Shown here: positions 17,060-26,229 of the stretch, one piece after another
Layout: every line of letters begins with the position of its first letter
Position numbering within the stretch: position 1 is the first letter of the stretch
Assembly: GCA_943356775.1 (NCBI GenBank)
Contig: CALRFU010000009.1
Span: 1-40,184 of the forward strand
Reading direction: 5' to 3'
From: Candidatus Nomurabacteria bacterium
Lineage (GTDB): Bacteria > Patescibacteriota > Minisyncoccia > Phycocordibacterales > UBA2100
DNA: 40,184 nucleotides
Made by a program: the position numbers and the translations under genes
The notes under the pieces: model-generated
What the model was told of the DNA's origin: nothing
The model's database searches: none
Seen by the model: only the letters and a program-made list of their open reading frames with translations

Positions 17060-18181
17060 CTAGCGTGTTTCGTCTGCGATAAAGAGCATCGATTCGGAAA
17101 AAATAATACCCGTCTCATCCGCACGCCCTTTCTCGAGCACGAGGAGGTTCTTTTCTCCGTATTCGAGCGGGATGTCGGAGGGTTTCGCGCCGCGGAAAAT
17201 GCGGTCCACCATGCGAGCCGCCTGCTCGCCGGCGTGCGCAAAGTTTGCGGTGTACGCAAAGTGGCCGCCTCCTTCCACGCCTTCGCTTCCCAGGTCTTCG
17301 TATGGCGCATGCATCGGAATTCCGAGGCGCTTGGTGAGTTCGTATTCAGCCACCTGCTGTGCCTCATAGAAATGGCCGGGCAAGTGGAAGAGCCCGTCTA
17401 CGTCGCCCTGCTTCAGTGATGCGGCGACACGCTTAAACTCCGTCTCGGCCTGCGGCGGCGGCACTGCCGACTTATACTCAATAAGCTCGATTCCGAGCCG
17501 GACCGCCTCCTGTTTCATTGCCTCGAAATAATCGTCGTCCGCTACTCCCGGGATAAGAAAGCCCTCGCCAAACACGCCGACCTTCTTGATCGAAGGGTTG
17601 ATTTCGCGCAAGAAACTGTAAATCCGCGAGGCGACTTCGGTGAGGTTTTGCGTGATACCGGTTGCGTTATTACCCGATGTGCGGAAGGACCCTACGATGC
17701 CGTACTTCACGGGGTCATGGAACCGGGAAATGAAGACGATTGGCGTGTTGATCCCCATCTCACGCGTGAGCTCCACCGCTGCGCGCGCCTGATGTTCGTG
17801 ATCCGCAAAGAGAAGGTCGACGTTGTCTTCCTCGATGGCCTTGCGATATATGGCCTTGATTTCCACCACCATGTTTGGACTCGGTACGACTTCACCGCCG
17901 AAAAACTGGACATCCGTGTATCCGAGGTCGGCGAGCCCTTTTTTGAGACCGGTGATCGACGACGAACCCTGCGCGAAATTGGCGATGCCTATCTTTTTAG
18001 GTATAACTGCCGCGACAGGTACCTGCGGCGCGACCCAGTAATAGACAAGGGACGCGACCACGGCACTCGCGAGAATGCCGACCACTATCGCGGTTGTCGG
18101 GGAAATACTCGAAACGGTCGTGGGATTTGGCTCCGGCGCGGTCGCCGCAATCCCCGTATCAGGAACGTTCTGATTCAGCAT
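17060..18181 (-). CDS. Membrane-anchored ABC_sub_bind-type substrate-binding protein
   Basis: N-terminal TM anchor then KKIGIANFAQGSSSITGLKKGLADLGYTDVQ..ADHEHQARAAVEL..PIVFISRFHDPVKYGIVGSFRTSGNNATGI; TATAGT-N6-ATG places the start at MLNQNVP. Confidence 0.8.
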   Translation of the reverse strand: MLNQNVPDTGIAATAPEPNPTTVSSISPTTAIVVGILASAVVASLVYYWVAPQVPVAAVIPKKIGIANFAQGSSSITGLKKGLADLGYTDVQFFGGEVVPSPNMVVEIKAIYRKAIEEDNVDLLFADHEHQARAAVELTREMGINTPIVFISRFHDPVKYGIVGSFRTSGNNATGITQNLTEVASRIYSFLREINPSIKKVGVFGEGFLIPGVADDDYFEAMKQEAVRLGIELIEYKSAVPPPQAETEFKRVAASLKQGDVDGLFHLPGHFYEAQQVAEYELTKRLGIPMHAPYEDLGSEGVEGGGHFAYTANFAHAGEQAARMVDRIFRGAKPSDIPLEYGEKNLLVLEKGRADETGIIFSESMLFIADETR

Positions 18182-18341
18182 GTATGCACTATACATCGCC
18201 TCTCGGGTTCAAGGCTGCAATCTGTGCATAACGAGGCGCTTTTTTGATTCGTCGTTACGAGTAAGCGAGGGGTTCGAACAGCGGAGTGATGCTTCCGATT
18301 TGTCCAAGCTGAGGCTTGGTTATAAATCGCGTCCTCTTGAG

Positions 18342-18363
18342 GGTCGCACAAGCTTGTGCGACC
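18342..18363. repeat. 22-nt perfect palindrome resembling the repeat-family companion hairpin
   Basis: GGTCGCACAAGCTTGTGCGACC. Confidence 0.65.
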
Positions 18364-18508
18364 GCGCGCTGGTGCCTAGCCCGAATTCCGCGACGGCGGA
18401 ATGAGAGGCGAAGGAGAATCCTGATCCGCCGGTTATACACATACCGATGTGCAGATGAGATTTTTCCTCAAAAGGTTGGTATGGTAGGGGGGGCGGAGAA
18501 TTACGGAG

Positions 18509-18772
18509 ATGAAGGACAATCTTTCTTTTTACGAAAAATCAAAACAGAAAAAACCTGTCACGATAGTTTCTATACCTCTCGAGCTGGGTTCCGATGAGCG
18601 TGGACTTGCTGCGGCGGCCTGCCCGTCAATGGGAGTCATTTATATCGATACATATCGCAAAACCAACGTTACTCGTACGAAAGAAAAAATCGTGGTCAGG
18701 CGCGAGCTAGGGCAAGCAAAGTCACTTCTGCTCCCGAGCGACGAAGAGGTGCCGCAGCATGTACGAGTGTAG
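18509..18772 (+). pseudogene. Possible fragment of an arginase/agmatinase-like gene, antisense-overlapping comF
   Basis: VTIVSIPLELGSDERGLAAA resembles an arginase N-terminus; the rest is unrecognised and overlaps the comF 3' end by 77 nt. Confidence 0.25.
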
Positions 18773-19361
18773 CGCCGGTCGTGGTCACGTCGTCGATAAG
18801 AAATACGTGCGTTTTATTCACGAACGCTTCTTCAAATACCGCAAAAGCTCCTGCGACGTTGCTCAGTCGTTCGGAGCGATGAAGATGAGTCTGTTGTGCC
18901 GTTTCGCGAATGCGCAGCAAGGCACCGGGCATCAGTGTCGAGAGGCTGCCATTGCGGAATTCTTCGGGCAAGCTCTTTAGTACAAGCTCTATCTGATTGA
19001 ATCCGCGCTCCCGTGCGCGTGAGCTATGCAGCGGTACGGGCACAATCAGGATTTTTTTCTGGGAGAACGAGCGGTGTGAGGAAATTTCTTCCTGCAAAAA
19101 ATCCGCGAGTAATTGTGCCGCGAGATGTGCGGCGTGTGCCGAACCGTCGTATTTGAGGGAACGGATGAGGTCCTGCACCGCACTCTCCCGATAGTCCATC
19201 AAGGTCGTGATGCGCGCGTTAAGAAGCTCGTGAACGGTCGGGGCGAGAGGTATTTCTTCTGCGGTGCGCGCTTTTGTCCGCGCCGTCCGTGCGCGTAGTG
19301 GGAGGATGGTATCGAGCATCACTTCAAGGACCAGCCACAATCGGAAGAGGAGTACCTTCAT
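18696..19361 (-). CDS. ComF-family phosphoribosyltransferase
   Basis: LIRSLKYDG, VPVPLHSSRARERGFNQIELVLKSL, QTHLHRSERLSNVAGAF, VFLIDDVTTTGATL. Confidence 0.92.
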   Translation of the reverse strand: MKVLLFRLWLVLEVMLDTILPLRARTARTKARTAEEIPLAPTVHELLNARITTLMDYRESAVQDLIRSLKYDGSAHAAHLAAQLLADFLQEEISSHRSFSQKKILIVPVPLHSSRARERGFNQIELVLKSLPEEFRNGSLSTLMPGALLRIRETAQQTHLHRSERLSNVAGAFAVFEEAFVNKTHVFLIDDVTTTGATLVHAAAPLRRSGAEVTLLALARA

Positions 19362-19444
19362 GCGGACAATTGTATCGTGCACACAGAGAAAATCGCATAC
19401 CTCATCGGCAAGTGCTGCGCAGGTACTATACTGTATTACTACAC

Positions 19445-21685
19445 ATGAATCTCAAACTACATACGAAGTTTATCCTCCTGCTTACGATCGTAGCGCTCGT
19501 ACCGATCGTTATCGTAGCAACGTTCACCTTTTCGCGCTTTCAGGAATCGCTGCGTGCAGACGCGACGAAGCTCGGCCATCAGCTTGCCACGAACGCGTCG
19601 GCGGAGATCGAGATCTTCGTCGTTTCGCAGCTCGGCATACTCGATAACATCGCAGGAATCTACCAGCCGGAATTCCCCATACAGTCCGAAATTGCGCAGC
19701 AGCTGATCGAAAACATACTCTTCGGAAGCCAAAACTTTCTCGACATCACCGTTGTCAATACAAGCGGCATGGAGATCGCGCGCAAAAATCGCCTGCTCAT
19801 CATTCGGCCCATGGATCTCAGAGACCGCAGCGACACGCCGGAATATGCTGCCGTAAAAGATCGCGGAATATACGTCGGCCCCGTGTATCTCATATCAGGT
19901 CGCCCGTATTTCAATCTCGGCCGTAGAATCCTCAATGCAAAATCGGAATTCTCCGGTGCGGTGTTCGCGCAGGTGGATGCACGCGTCATGCCCACTGTCG
20001 TCGCTGAGATCTCTAAGCTTGTCGCGCAGCCGGGTCGCGTCTACATCGTGAATGAGCGGGGGATAGTAATCGCGCATCCGGATCAATCATATGTACTCGC
20101 CGAGCGAGACCTCTCTGGCCTCCCCATTGTTCACGGAATAATCACGGGCGAGAATGCGGACATAGAGTCGGGCATATACGAGAATGAGCTGGGGCAATCG
20201 GTGCTTGGCTCGATGCACCGGATGGTGATAAAGCCGTTCGACACATTCTCGACCGCTCTGCAAACCGATTGGTACATCATGACCGAGCAGCCGACGGACG
20301 TGGTGTATGCGGGTGCCCGGCACGTGCTTTTGTATTCCATCTTGATATCGCTCATTGCTGCTGGTCTTGCGATTGCCGCAGCGCTTTTCTTCGCAGGCAA
20401 GATCGCGGGACCGATTGAGTCCTTGCACAAAGCGGCGCTTCAGTTTGCAAGCGGGAACTTCGGTCATCGCGCACCTATCGAAAGCGGCGACGAGATCGGA
20501 GATTTGGCCGGGAGTTTCAACGCCATGGCAGCGACGATCGCCCATACCCTCGATACACTCAAACATGAAGAAGCGGTCGTTTCTGCCGAGCGTAATAAGC
20601 TCGGGATCATTCTCGCGGGTATTACAAATGCAGTCATCGCAACTGATCTTGGAGGACGTGTCATTCTTTTCAACAAATCCGCAGAAGCGCTTACCGGGCA
20701 GAGTGCCGATTCGCTCATGGGAAAGCAAGTGAGTGAAGCATTTGCGCTCTTTGAATCCGATCGAGAGTTGTCGCAAGAAGAATACTGCCCTTCGGCTGAA
20801 ACAGCAGACGGCCCCGTATATCATAAGAGCGACCTGCGCATGCGGGCCAAGAGTGGGGAGGAACACCGGGTCAATCTCGTTACCGGCAAGATCAAGGAAG
20901 GCGCGAGCATAGAGCTAGGACACATTCTTACGTTTCAGGACATCACCAAAGAATATCAAGTTGAGCGCATGAAGCGGGAAGTCGTTTCGATCGCGGCGCA
21001 TCAGCTCCGTACGCCGCTCACGGGGATGAAATGGGCTGTGGACTCGCTCATCAGCGGCGACAAAGGCGAATTAAAGAGTGAGCAAAAGACACTTGCACAG
21101 CAGGCGCTCGAGGCGGTGGATCGCATGATTCGGCTCGTGAACGATCTTCTAAACGTGAACCAAGTCGAAGAGGGACGGCTATCGATGGAATTAAAGCGAC
21201 AATCTATAAGCCCGCTCATTGAGCGTGTGCTTACGTTCTTCAGGCACAACGCCGAGCGGAAAGAGATCATGGTGGAGACGCATATAGGGGAAGAGATACC
21301 CAAGATACTGTTTGATGAGGAGAAAATCGAGATCGTACTCAACAATGTCCTCGACAATGCGGTCAAGTATACGCCAAGCAAGGGACGTATCAGCGTCGAC
21401 GTCTCGCTTCGGGACGGCTCCATCGTTATTTCTGTGCGAGATTCGGGCATCGGAATCTCGGTCGAAGATTCGAATAAGATTTTCACCAAGTTCTTTAGAT
21501 CGCCGCAAGCGCACTTGCGTCACACCGACGGAAGCGGCTTGGGACTCTACGTTGCGAAGCACATCATCGAAAAGCACGGGGGAAAGATATGGTTCGAATC
21601 ACCTGCTACCGCAAAAACTACGGAAGGCACGGAAGAGAAAAAAGAAACAACATTCTTTGTGTCGCTGCCTATTCCGAAAGAGTAG
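19445..21685 (+). CDS. Membrane sensor histidine kinase (Cache-like sensor, HAMP, PAS, HisKA, HATPase_c)
   Basis: TM, extracytoplasmic domain, TM; ERNKLGIILAGITNAVIATDLGGRVILFNKSAEALTGQ (PAS), SIAAHQLRTPLTGMKWAVD (H-box), NNVLDNAVKYTPSKG, RDSGIGIS, GSGLGLYVAKHIIEKHGG. Confidence 0.95.
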   Translation: MNLKLHTKFILLLTIVALVPIVIVATFTFSRFQESLRADATKLGHQLATNASAEIEIFVVSQLGILDNIAGIYQPEFPIQSEIAQQLIENILFGSQNFLDITVVNTSGMEIARKNRLLIIRPMDLRDRSDTPEYAAVKDRGIYVGPVYLISGRPYFNLGRRILNAKSEFSGAVFAQVDARVMPTVVAEISKLVAQPGRVYIVNERGIVIAHPDQSYVLAERDLSGLPIVHGIITGENADIESGIYENELGQSVLGSMHRMVIKPFDTFSTALQTDWYIMTEQPTDVVYAGARHVLLYSILISLIAAGLAIAAALFFAGKIAGPIESLHKAALQFASGNFGHRAPIESGDEIGDLAGSFNAMAATIAHTLDTLKHEEAVVSAERNKLGIILAGITNAVIATDLGGRVILFNKSAEALTGQSADSLMGKQVSEAFALFESDRELSQEEYCPSAETADGPVYHKSDLRMRAKSGEEHRVNLVTGKIKEGASIELGHILTFQDITKEYQVERMKREVVSIAAHQLRTPLTGMKWAVDSLISGDKGELKSEQKTLAQQALEAVDRMIRLVNDLLNVNQVEEGRLSMELKRQSISPLIERVLTFFRHNAERKEIMVETHIGEEIPKILFDEEKIEIVLNNVLDNAVKYTPSKGRISVDVSLRDGSIVISVRDSGIGISVEDSNKIFTKFFRSPQAHLRHTDGSGLGLYVAKHIIEKHGGKIWFESPATAKTTEGTEEKKETTFFVSLPIPKE

Positions 21686-21739
21686 CTATCCCCAGACCTC
21701 TCTCTGCGTACTCGATGAGGGTATAAAATTAAGACATCT

Positions 21740-22888
21740 ATGCCCGAAGGAAACGAGCCACAAAGCGTTACGCAGGAACCCACGAGTTCCGTGAAGCCTT
21801 CCTCATCAAGGACACCCCTCAGCACACCGATGCTCATTGCCGGCGCGGTCGCTCTCCTCGCACTCGTAGGTCTAGGGTACTGGACGTTCAACGCCAAAAG
21901 CGCGCCGCAGAAACAGTTTGTGATCGGTATTCCGTATTTCCCGCAGCAGCTCGATGCCCTCGCAGGCTTCAAAATGGGGATGGAAAAGCTTGGCTATAAA
22001 GAAGGGGAGAATGTTCGTTATGACATGGCACGGGTCATCGTCGGGCCGACGATGTTCGATGAACTAAAGAGCATGGGGGAGGGGATGATCGACGAGAAAG
22101 TAGACCTGATATTCGCGAGTCTTGAGCACGGTGCAAAGGTGATGCTCGATGTAAGCAAACAAAAAGGAAGCGATATCCCAATCGTCTTTCTCACGCGCTT
22201 CCACGATCCGATCGAATACGGTTTGATCGAGTCATACCGGTCATCGGGCAACAATACAGCGGGCGTTGCCGCGAACATGCTCGAGGTCATTGAACGCAAT
22301 CTCGAGTTCTTCAAGGAGATAAATCCGAAGTTCAAAAAATTGGGGATCTTCGCAGACGGTTTTATGGCTCCCGGTGTCGGAGATGCCCACTTCGCCGAAT
22401 TGAAGAAGCAGGCGTCTCGATTTGGTATCGAAATCGTCGAGTACAAGACATCGGTCCCGCCACCGGAGACGGAAGCGGAGTTCAATCGGGTCGCGGCTAC
22501 TATCAAAAAGGGAGATATCGATGGGCTCTTCCACATCGCAGGACATTTCTATCCGACGCAGGAGGCAGGCGAATCCGAGCTTGCAACGCGCCTCGGTATT
22601 CCAATGGCCGCACCCTTCGAAGATCTTCCCAACGGCGGCATGTTCTCATACTCTGATGAATTCGGCAGCTCCGGCGAGCAGGCAGCGGTCATCGCTGACA
22701 AGATACTGAGGGGGATGAAACCATCGGACATCCCGATAGAATTTGGAGCGCGGAGCGTCCTTACGCTCATCCTCGGCCGCGCGCGAGATGCGGGTGTGAA
22801 ATTCAGCGACTCAATGCTTTTTATCGCAGAGAACAAATTTGAAAGCGGAGAGGATTTCCCCCCGATATTCCATGAACGGAAGATATGA
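21740..22888 (+). CDS. Membrane-anchored ABC_sub_bind-type substrate-binding protein (paralogue of 17060)
   Basis: TM anchor then FVIGIPYFPQQLDALAGFKMGMEKLGYKEGENVRYD..PIVFLTRFHDPIEYGLIESYRSSGNNTAGVAANMLEVIERN. Confidence 0.85.
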   Translation: MPEGNEPQSVTQEPTSSVKPSSSRTPLSTPMLIAGAVALLALVGLGYWTFNAKSAPQKQFVIGIPYFPQQLDALAGFKMGMEKLGYKEGENVRYDMARVIVGPTMFDELKSMGEGMIDEKVDLIFASLEHGAKVMLDVSKQKGSDIPIVFLTRFHDPIEYGLIESYRSSGNNTAGVAANMLEVIERNLEFFKEINPKFKKLGIFADGFMAPGVGDAHFAELKKQASRFGIEIVEYKTSVPPPETEAEFNRVAATIKKGDIDGLFHIAGHFYPTQEAGESELATRLGIPMAAPFEDLPNGGMFSYSDEFGSSGEQAAVIADKILRGMKPSDIPIEFGARSVLTLILGRARDAGVKFSDSMLFIAENKFESGEDFPPIFHERKI

Positions 22889-23019
22889 ACCGCATCATGA
22901 CAGAGCTCTTGCAAGACGATTCTGTCGAGCTGATATGGGCTGACCATGAGTTCCAAGCAAGGGCGGGCATCTCTTTCTCGGATTCAGTGCTGTACATCGC
23001 AGATGAAAAGCGCGAGTAA
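22885..23019 (+). pseudogene. Internally deleted remnant of a third ABC_sub_bind paralogue
   Basis: MNRIMTELLQDDSVELIWADHEFQARAGISFSDSVLYIADEKRE* joins the N-half motif (EEDNVDLLFADHEHQARA) to the C-terminal motif (GIIFSESMLFIADETR). Confidence 0.8.
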
Positions 23020-23053
23020 AGATAATTCACGACGCTAGTGATACAATACAAGG

Positions 23054-23380
23054 ATGGATCTCACACAAAAGAAGTGTGTCGCGTGCGAGGGTGGTGCGAA
23101 GCCGATGACGCCAATGGAGGCGGGGGCGATGTCCAAGCATATAAACGGGTGGACTCTTGCAAGAGGTGCGAAGAATATCTCCAAGAGATTCAAATTCAAG
23201 AATTTTGTGGAGGCGATGGAGTTTGCGAATAAAATTACACCGATAGCGGAGTCGGAAGGACATCACCCGGATCTCTCAATCGGATGGGGGAGGGTAGAAG
23301 TAGAGCTTACGACGCATGCGATAGGTGGATTATCTGAAAATGACTTCATTTTGGCTGCAAAGATAGACAAAGTGCTCTGA
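23054..23380 (+). CDS. 4a-hydroxytetrahydrobiopterin dehydratase (pterin-4a-carbinolamine dehydratase)
   Basis: SKHINGWTL..ISKRFKFKNFVEAMEFANKITPIAESEGHHPDLSIGWGRVEVELTTHAIGGLSENDFILAAKID; TACAAT-N6-ATG. Confidence 0.93.
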   Translation: MDLTQKKCVACEGGAKPMTPMEAGAMSKHINGWTLARGAKNISKRFKFKNFVEAMEFANKITPIAESEGHHPDLSIGWGRVEVELTTHAIGGLSENDFILAAKIDKVL

Positions 23381-23401
23381 TATACGTGATATAATTTTTA
23401 A

Positions 23402-24550
23402 ATGGCGTTCTCTTTGGGAAACGTTCTCAAAAGCTTTGCATCAATCGGTAAATCAGCCGATGGGAGCGTGTTGGGAATTGATATCGGCGCATCAAGCGCG
23501 AAGATTGTGCAACTGCGTACATCGCGTGGCGCCGCAATTCTCGAAACTTATGGCGAGATAGCTCTCGGCCCTTACGCGCAGCAGGCGATAGGGAAGGCGG
23601 TTAAGCTCACGCCGGAAAAGACAGCGGAAGCAATCACCGACCTTATGCGTGAGGCCAATGTGACAGCCCGTGCGGGCGGACTTTCAATTCCGTTTTCGTC
23701 AAGCCTCGTCAGTGTGATAAATCTGCCGCATATCCAGCCGGAGCAACTCAAGCGAATAATACCCATCGAGGCCCGGAAATACATTCCGATACCGGTCAGT
23801 GAAGTGACGCTTGATTGGTTCGTTATTCCGGGCGAAGAGGGAGAGGATAGCGCCTTCGACCGCCTCGAGACGAAGAAGTCTCCGCAGACGAAAGGAGATG
23901 AAATCCTGCTCGTTGCGATTCACAATGATGTACTCAAGAACTATCAGACGGTCGCTACTACCGCCGGGCTCAAGATTAATTTTTACGAGATAGAAATATT
24001 CAGTACTGTCCGTTCTGCGGTAGCTCACGGAATTGCGCCCGTCTTGGTTGTCGACCTCGGAGCCGCGACAACAAAGATATATATCATAGAGCGCGGAGTC
24101 GTTCGCTTGTCGCATCTCGTTTCGGCGGGAGGTCAGCATATGACGGAAAATCTTGCACGTTCGCTCGGGTGGGAATTCGAGAAGGCAGAGCGGGTAAAAC
24201 GCGAACGCGGCCTCATTGATTCGAATGCATACAGCCCGGATGAGAACGATAAGATAAAGGCCGCGCTGTTATCAACACTCTCGCGTGTGTTTTCGGAAGT
24301 GAATCGGGTACTATTGAGCTACGGGCAGCGGTACAACAAGAATGTATCGCGCGTGGTTCTCGCAGGCGGCGGGGCGTCGCTTCCGGGACTTGCGGACGTT
24401 GCGCATAGCAGTCTGTCTGCCGAAGTTGAGATTGCTAATCCTTTTTCGCACACTGAAGCACCGGCATTTCTTGAGGCTGTGCTGAAGGAAATTGGCCCGG
24501 GATTTGTGGTCGCGGTCGGAGTGGCGTTGAGAAAACTCAAAAGCAGTTAA
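23402..24550 (+). CDS. pilM: Type IV pilus assembly protein PilM
   Basis: VLGIDIGASSAKIVQL, RKYIPIPVSEVTLDW, VLVVDLGAATTKIYIIE, VVLAGGGASLPGL; TATAAT-N6-ATG. Confidence 0.93.
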   Translation: MAFSLGNVLKSFASIGKSADGSVLGIDIGASSAKIVQLRTSRGAAILETYGEIALGPYAQQAIGKAVKLTPEKTAEAITDLMREANVTARAGGLSIPFSSSLVSVINLPHIQPEQLKRIIPIEARKYIPIPVSEVTLDWFVIPGEEGEDSAFDRLETKKSPQTKGDEILLVAIHNDVLKNYQTVATTAGLKINFYEIEIFSTVRSAVAHGIAPVLVVDLGAATTKIYIIERGVVRLSHLVSAGGQHMTENLARSLGWEFEKAERVKRERGLIDSNAYSPDENDKIKAALLSTLSRVFSEVNRVLLSYGQRYNKNVSRVVLAGGGASLPGLADVAHSSLSAEVEIANPFSHTEAPAFLEAVLKEIGPGFVVAVGVALRKLKSS

Positions 24551-24553
24551 AGT

Positions 24554-25246
24554 ATGGTTGATACAGGCATAACCTCCTCGTTCATACCGCGTGACACGTC
24601 GGTCTCTCCGAATGCATCCCGGCGCGGAGGGGGGCTCAACGATTTACTCGTCTTGTGCTCAATCGTGCTCTTCGTCGCATCCGCTGCGCTTGCGGCCGGC
24701 GTCTTTTTGTACGGCCAATATCTTGCGACCGAGAACACCGCTAAACTCGCTCAGCTCGAACGTGCGCAAGCAGGATTCCAGCCCGCCCTCATACAACAGC
24801 TCACCCGCCTCGACGACCGTATGCATGCGGCCGAGCGTGTCCTCTCTGCGCACATCGCGCCATCACTCTTTTTCCAGGCCCTTGAACAAGCGACACTGCA
24901 AACGGTATCTTTCCAGTCTTTGGATTTTCAGGTCACCGATAATCAGAATCTGACGGTCAAACTGGTTGGGGTTGCGGAGAGTGTGAACTCAATCGCGCTT
25001 CAGGCCGATCTTTTCAGTAAGAACGGAGTCATAACGAGTCCCATCTTTTCTAATATTGCTCGGCAAATAGACGGAGTGCACTTTAATCTTTCTGCGGTCG
25101 TGAATCCTTCGGCTATAAACTATGCGGGGCGGAATGCTTCTGCGGCGGCAGTACAGGAAGTCGTCACTCCTCCGGCGGACGTCTCTCCATTCCAAAGTCT
25201 CCCGCAAGGTACGACATCGTCGTCAACTCAGCCCGCAAACCAATAA
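24554..25246 (+). CDS. PilN-like pilus assembly protein
   Basis: Position after pilM, single N-terminal TM, coiled coil. Confidence 0.6.
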   Translation: MVDTGITSSFIPRDTSVSPNASRRGGGLNDLLVLCSIVLFVASAALAAGVFLYGQYLATENTAKLAQLERAQAGFQPALIQQLTRLDDRMHAAERVLSAHIAPSLFFQALEQATLQTVSFQSLDFQVTDNQNLTVKLVGVAESVNSIALQADLFSKNGVITSPIFSNIARQIDGVHFNLSAVVNPSAINYAGRNASAAAVQEVVTPPADVSPFQSLPQGTTSSSTQPANQ

Positions 25247-25247
25247 T

Positions 25248-25880
25248 ATGAAACTCGTCATCGCAATCGTCGGAGTAGTGCTCGCAGGAGGCGTATTCTT
25301 CTGGTACACAAAGCCCACGTACGACAGTTCTCAGGCACTCCGCGCGGATATTGCGCAAAATGATGCGGCTCTCGACAAGGCGGCGGAATTGCAAAAGCTG
25401 CGGCAGACATTACTTTCGCGTTTCAATACGTTCAATACGGCGGATCTCGACCGTCTGCAGAAATTGCTGCCTGATCATGTAGACAACGTACGTCTCATTC
25501 TTGATTTGGATAAGCTTGCCGAGCGCCAAGGAATTGCCCTTCAAAATGTTGATGTTTCAAACGCACAAAAACAGACCGCCAAAAGTCAGACGGCGCTCGG
25601 CACTATCGGAGCCTCAAATCAAAAATACGATTCACTTACGCTGACATTCAGCACGGTCGCTACGTATGCTAGTTTCGTCGAATTCTTAGAGAACCTTGAA
25701 TCAAGCTTACGCATCGTAGATCTTGTCTCGCTCACCGTCGCTTCGGCCGGGGGTAGCGCGGCTGTCGTATCAAGTGCAACAAATGCGTTTCCGACTAATG
25801 CAACGAATTCCGGTACTCCCAGATCATCCGAGCCGTTTTATACTTACAACATGACTCTTCGAACGTATTGGCTCAAATAA
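25248..25880 (+). CDS. PilO-like pilus assembly protein
   Basis: MKLVIAIVGVVLAGGVFFWY TM, coiled coil, LQKLLPDHVDNVRLILDLDKLAERQGI. Confidence 0.7.
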   Translation: MKLVIAIVGVVLAGGVFFWYTKPTYDSSQALRADIAQNDAALDKAAELQKLRQTLLSRFNTFNTADLDRLQKLLPDHVDNVRLILDLDKLAERQGIALQNVDVSNAQKQTAKSQTALGTIGASNQKYDSLTLTFSTVATYASFVEFLENLESSLRIVDLVSLTVASAGGSAAVVSSATNAFPTNATNSGTPRSSEPFYTYNMTLRTYWLK

Positions 25881-25881
25881 T

Positions 25882-26223
25882 ATGCAAGCACTTCTTCAGC
25901 ACAAGCTTCTTCTCGCTTTCTCAGGCCTTATTGTTGCCGGTCTTGTTTGGTACGGTTTGTCATCGCCATCGGTAGTGCCCAACCTGAGCACGACACCGGA
26001 TATAGAGGGGAGCGCCAAGGCCGACCCGGGAATCGTTGCGACACTGCTCACGCTGCGCGCGGTCAAACTCGACGGCGCAATATTTTCGGGCACCGAATTC
26101 GGGCGATTGAAAGATTTCTCGACGGAAATAGTGTCCGAGCCTGTCGGTCGTACAAACCCTTTTGCGCCGCTTTATTCTCCAAACAGCAGCACTACCCAAA
26201 CTCCGGTACCCGCAAACCGCTAA
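25882..26223 (+). CDS. Small TM protein in the pilus locus, PilP-like by position
   Basis: N-terminal TM; C-terminal FSTEIVSEPVGRTNPFAPL. Confidence 0.5.
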   Translation: MQALLQHKLLLAFSGLIVAGLVWYGLSSPSVVPNLSTTPDIEGSAKADPGIVATLLTLRAVKLDGAIFSGTEFGRLKDFSTEIVSEPVGRTNPFAPLYSPNSSTTQTPVPANR

Positions 26224-26229
26224 CGTTAT

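Noticed and set aside
20087-20866. 259-aa minus-strand ORF inside the histidine kinase
   Set aside because: Antisense shadow; no recognisable domain.
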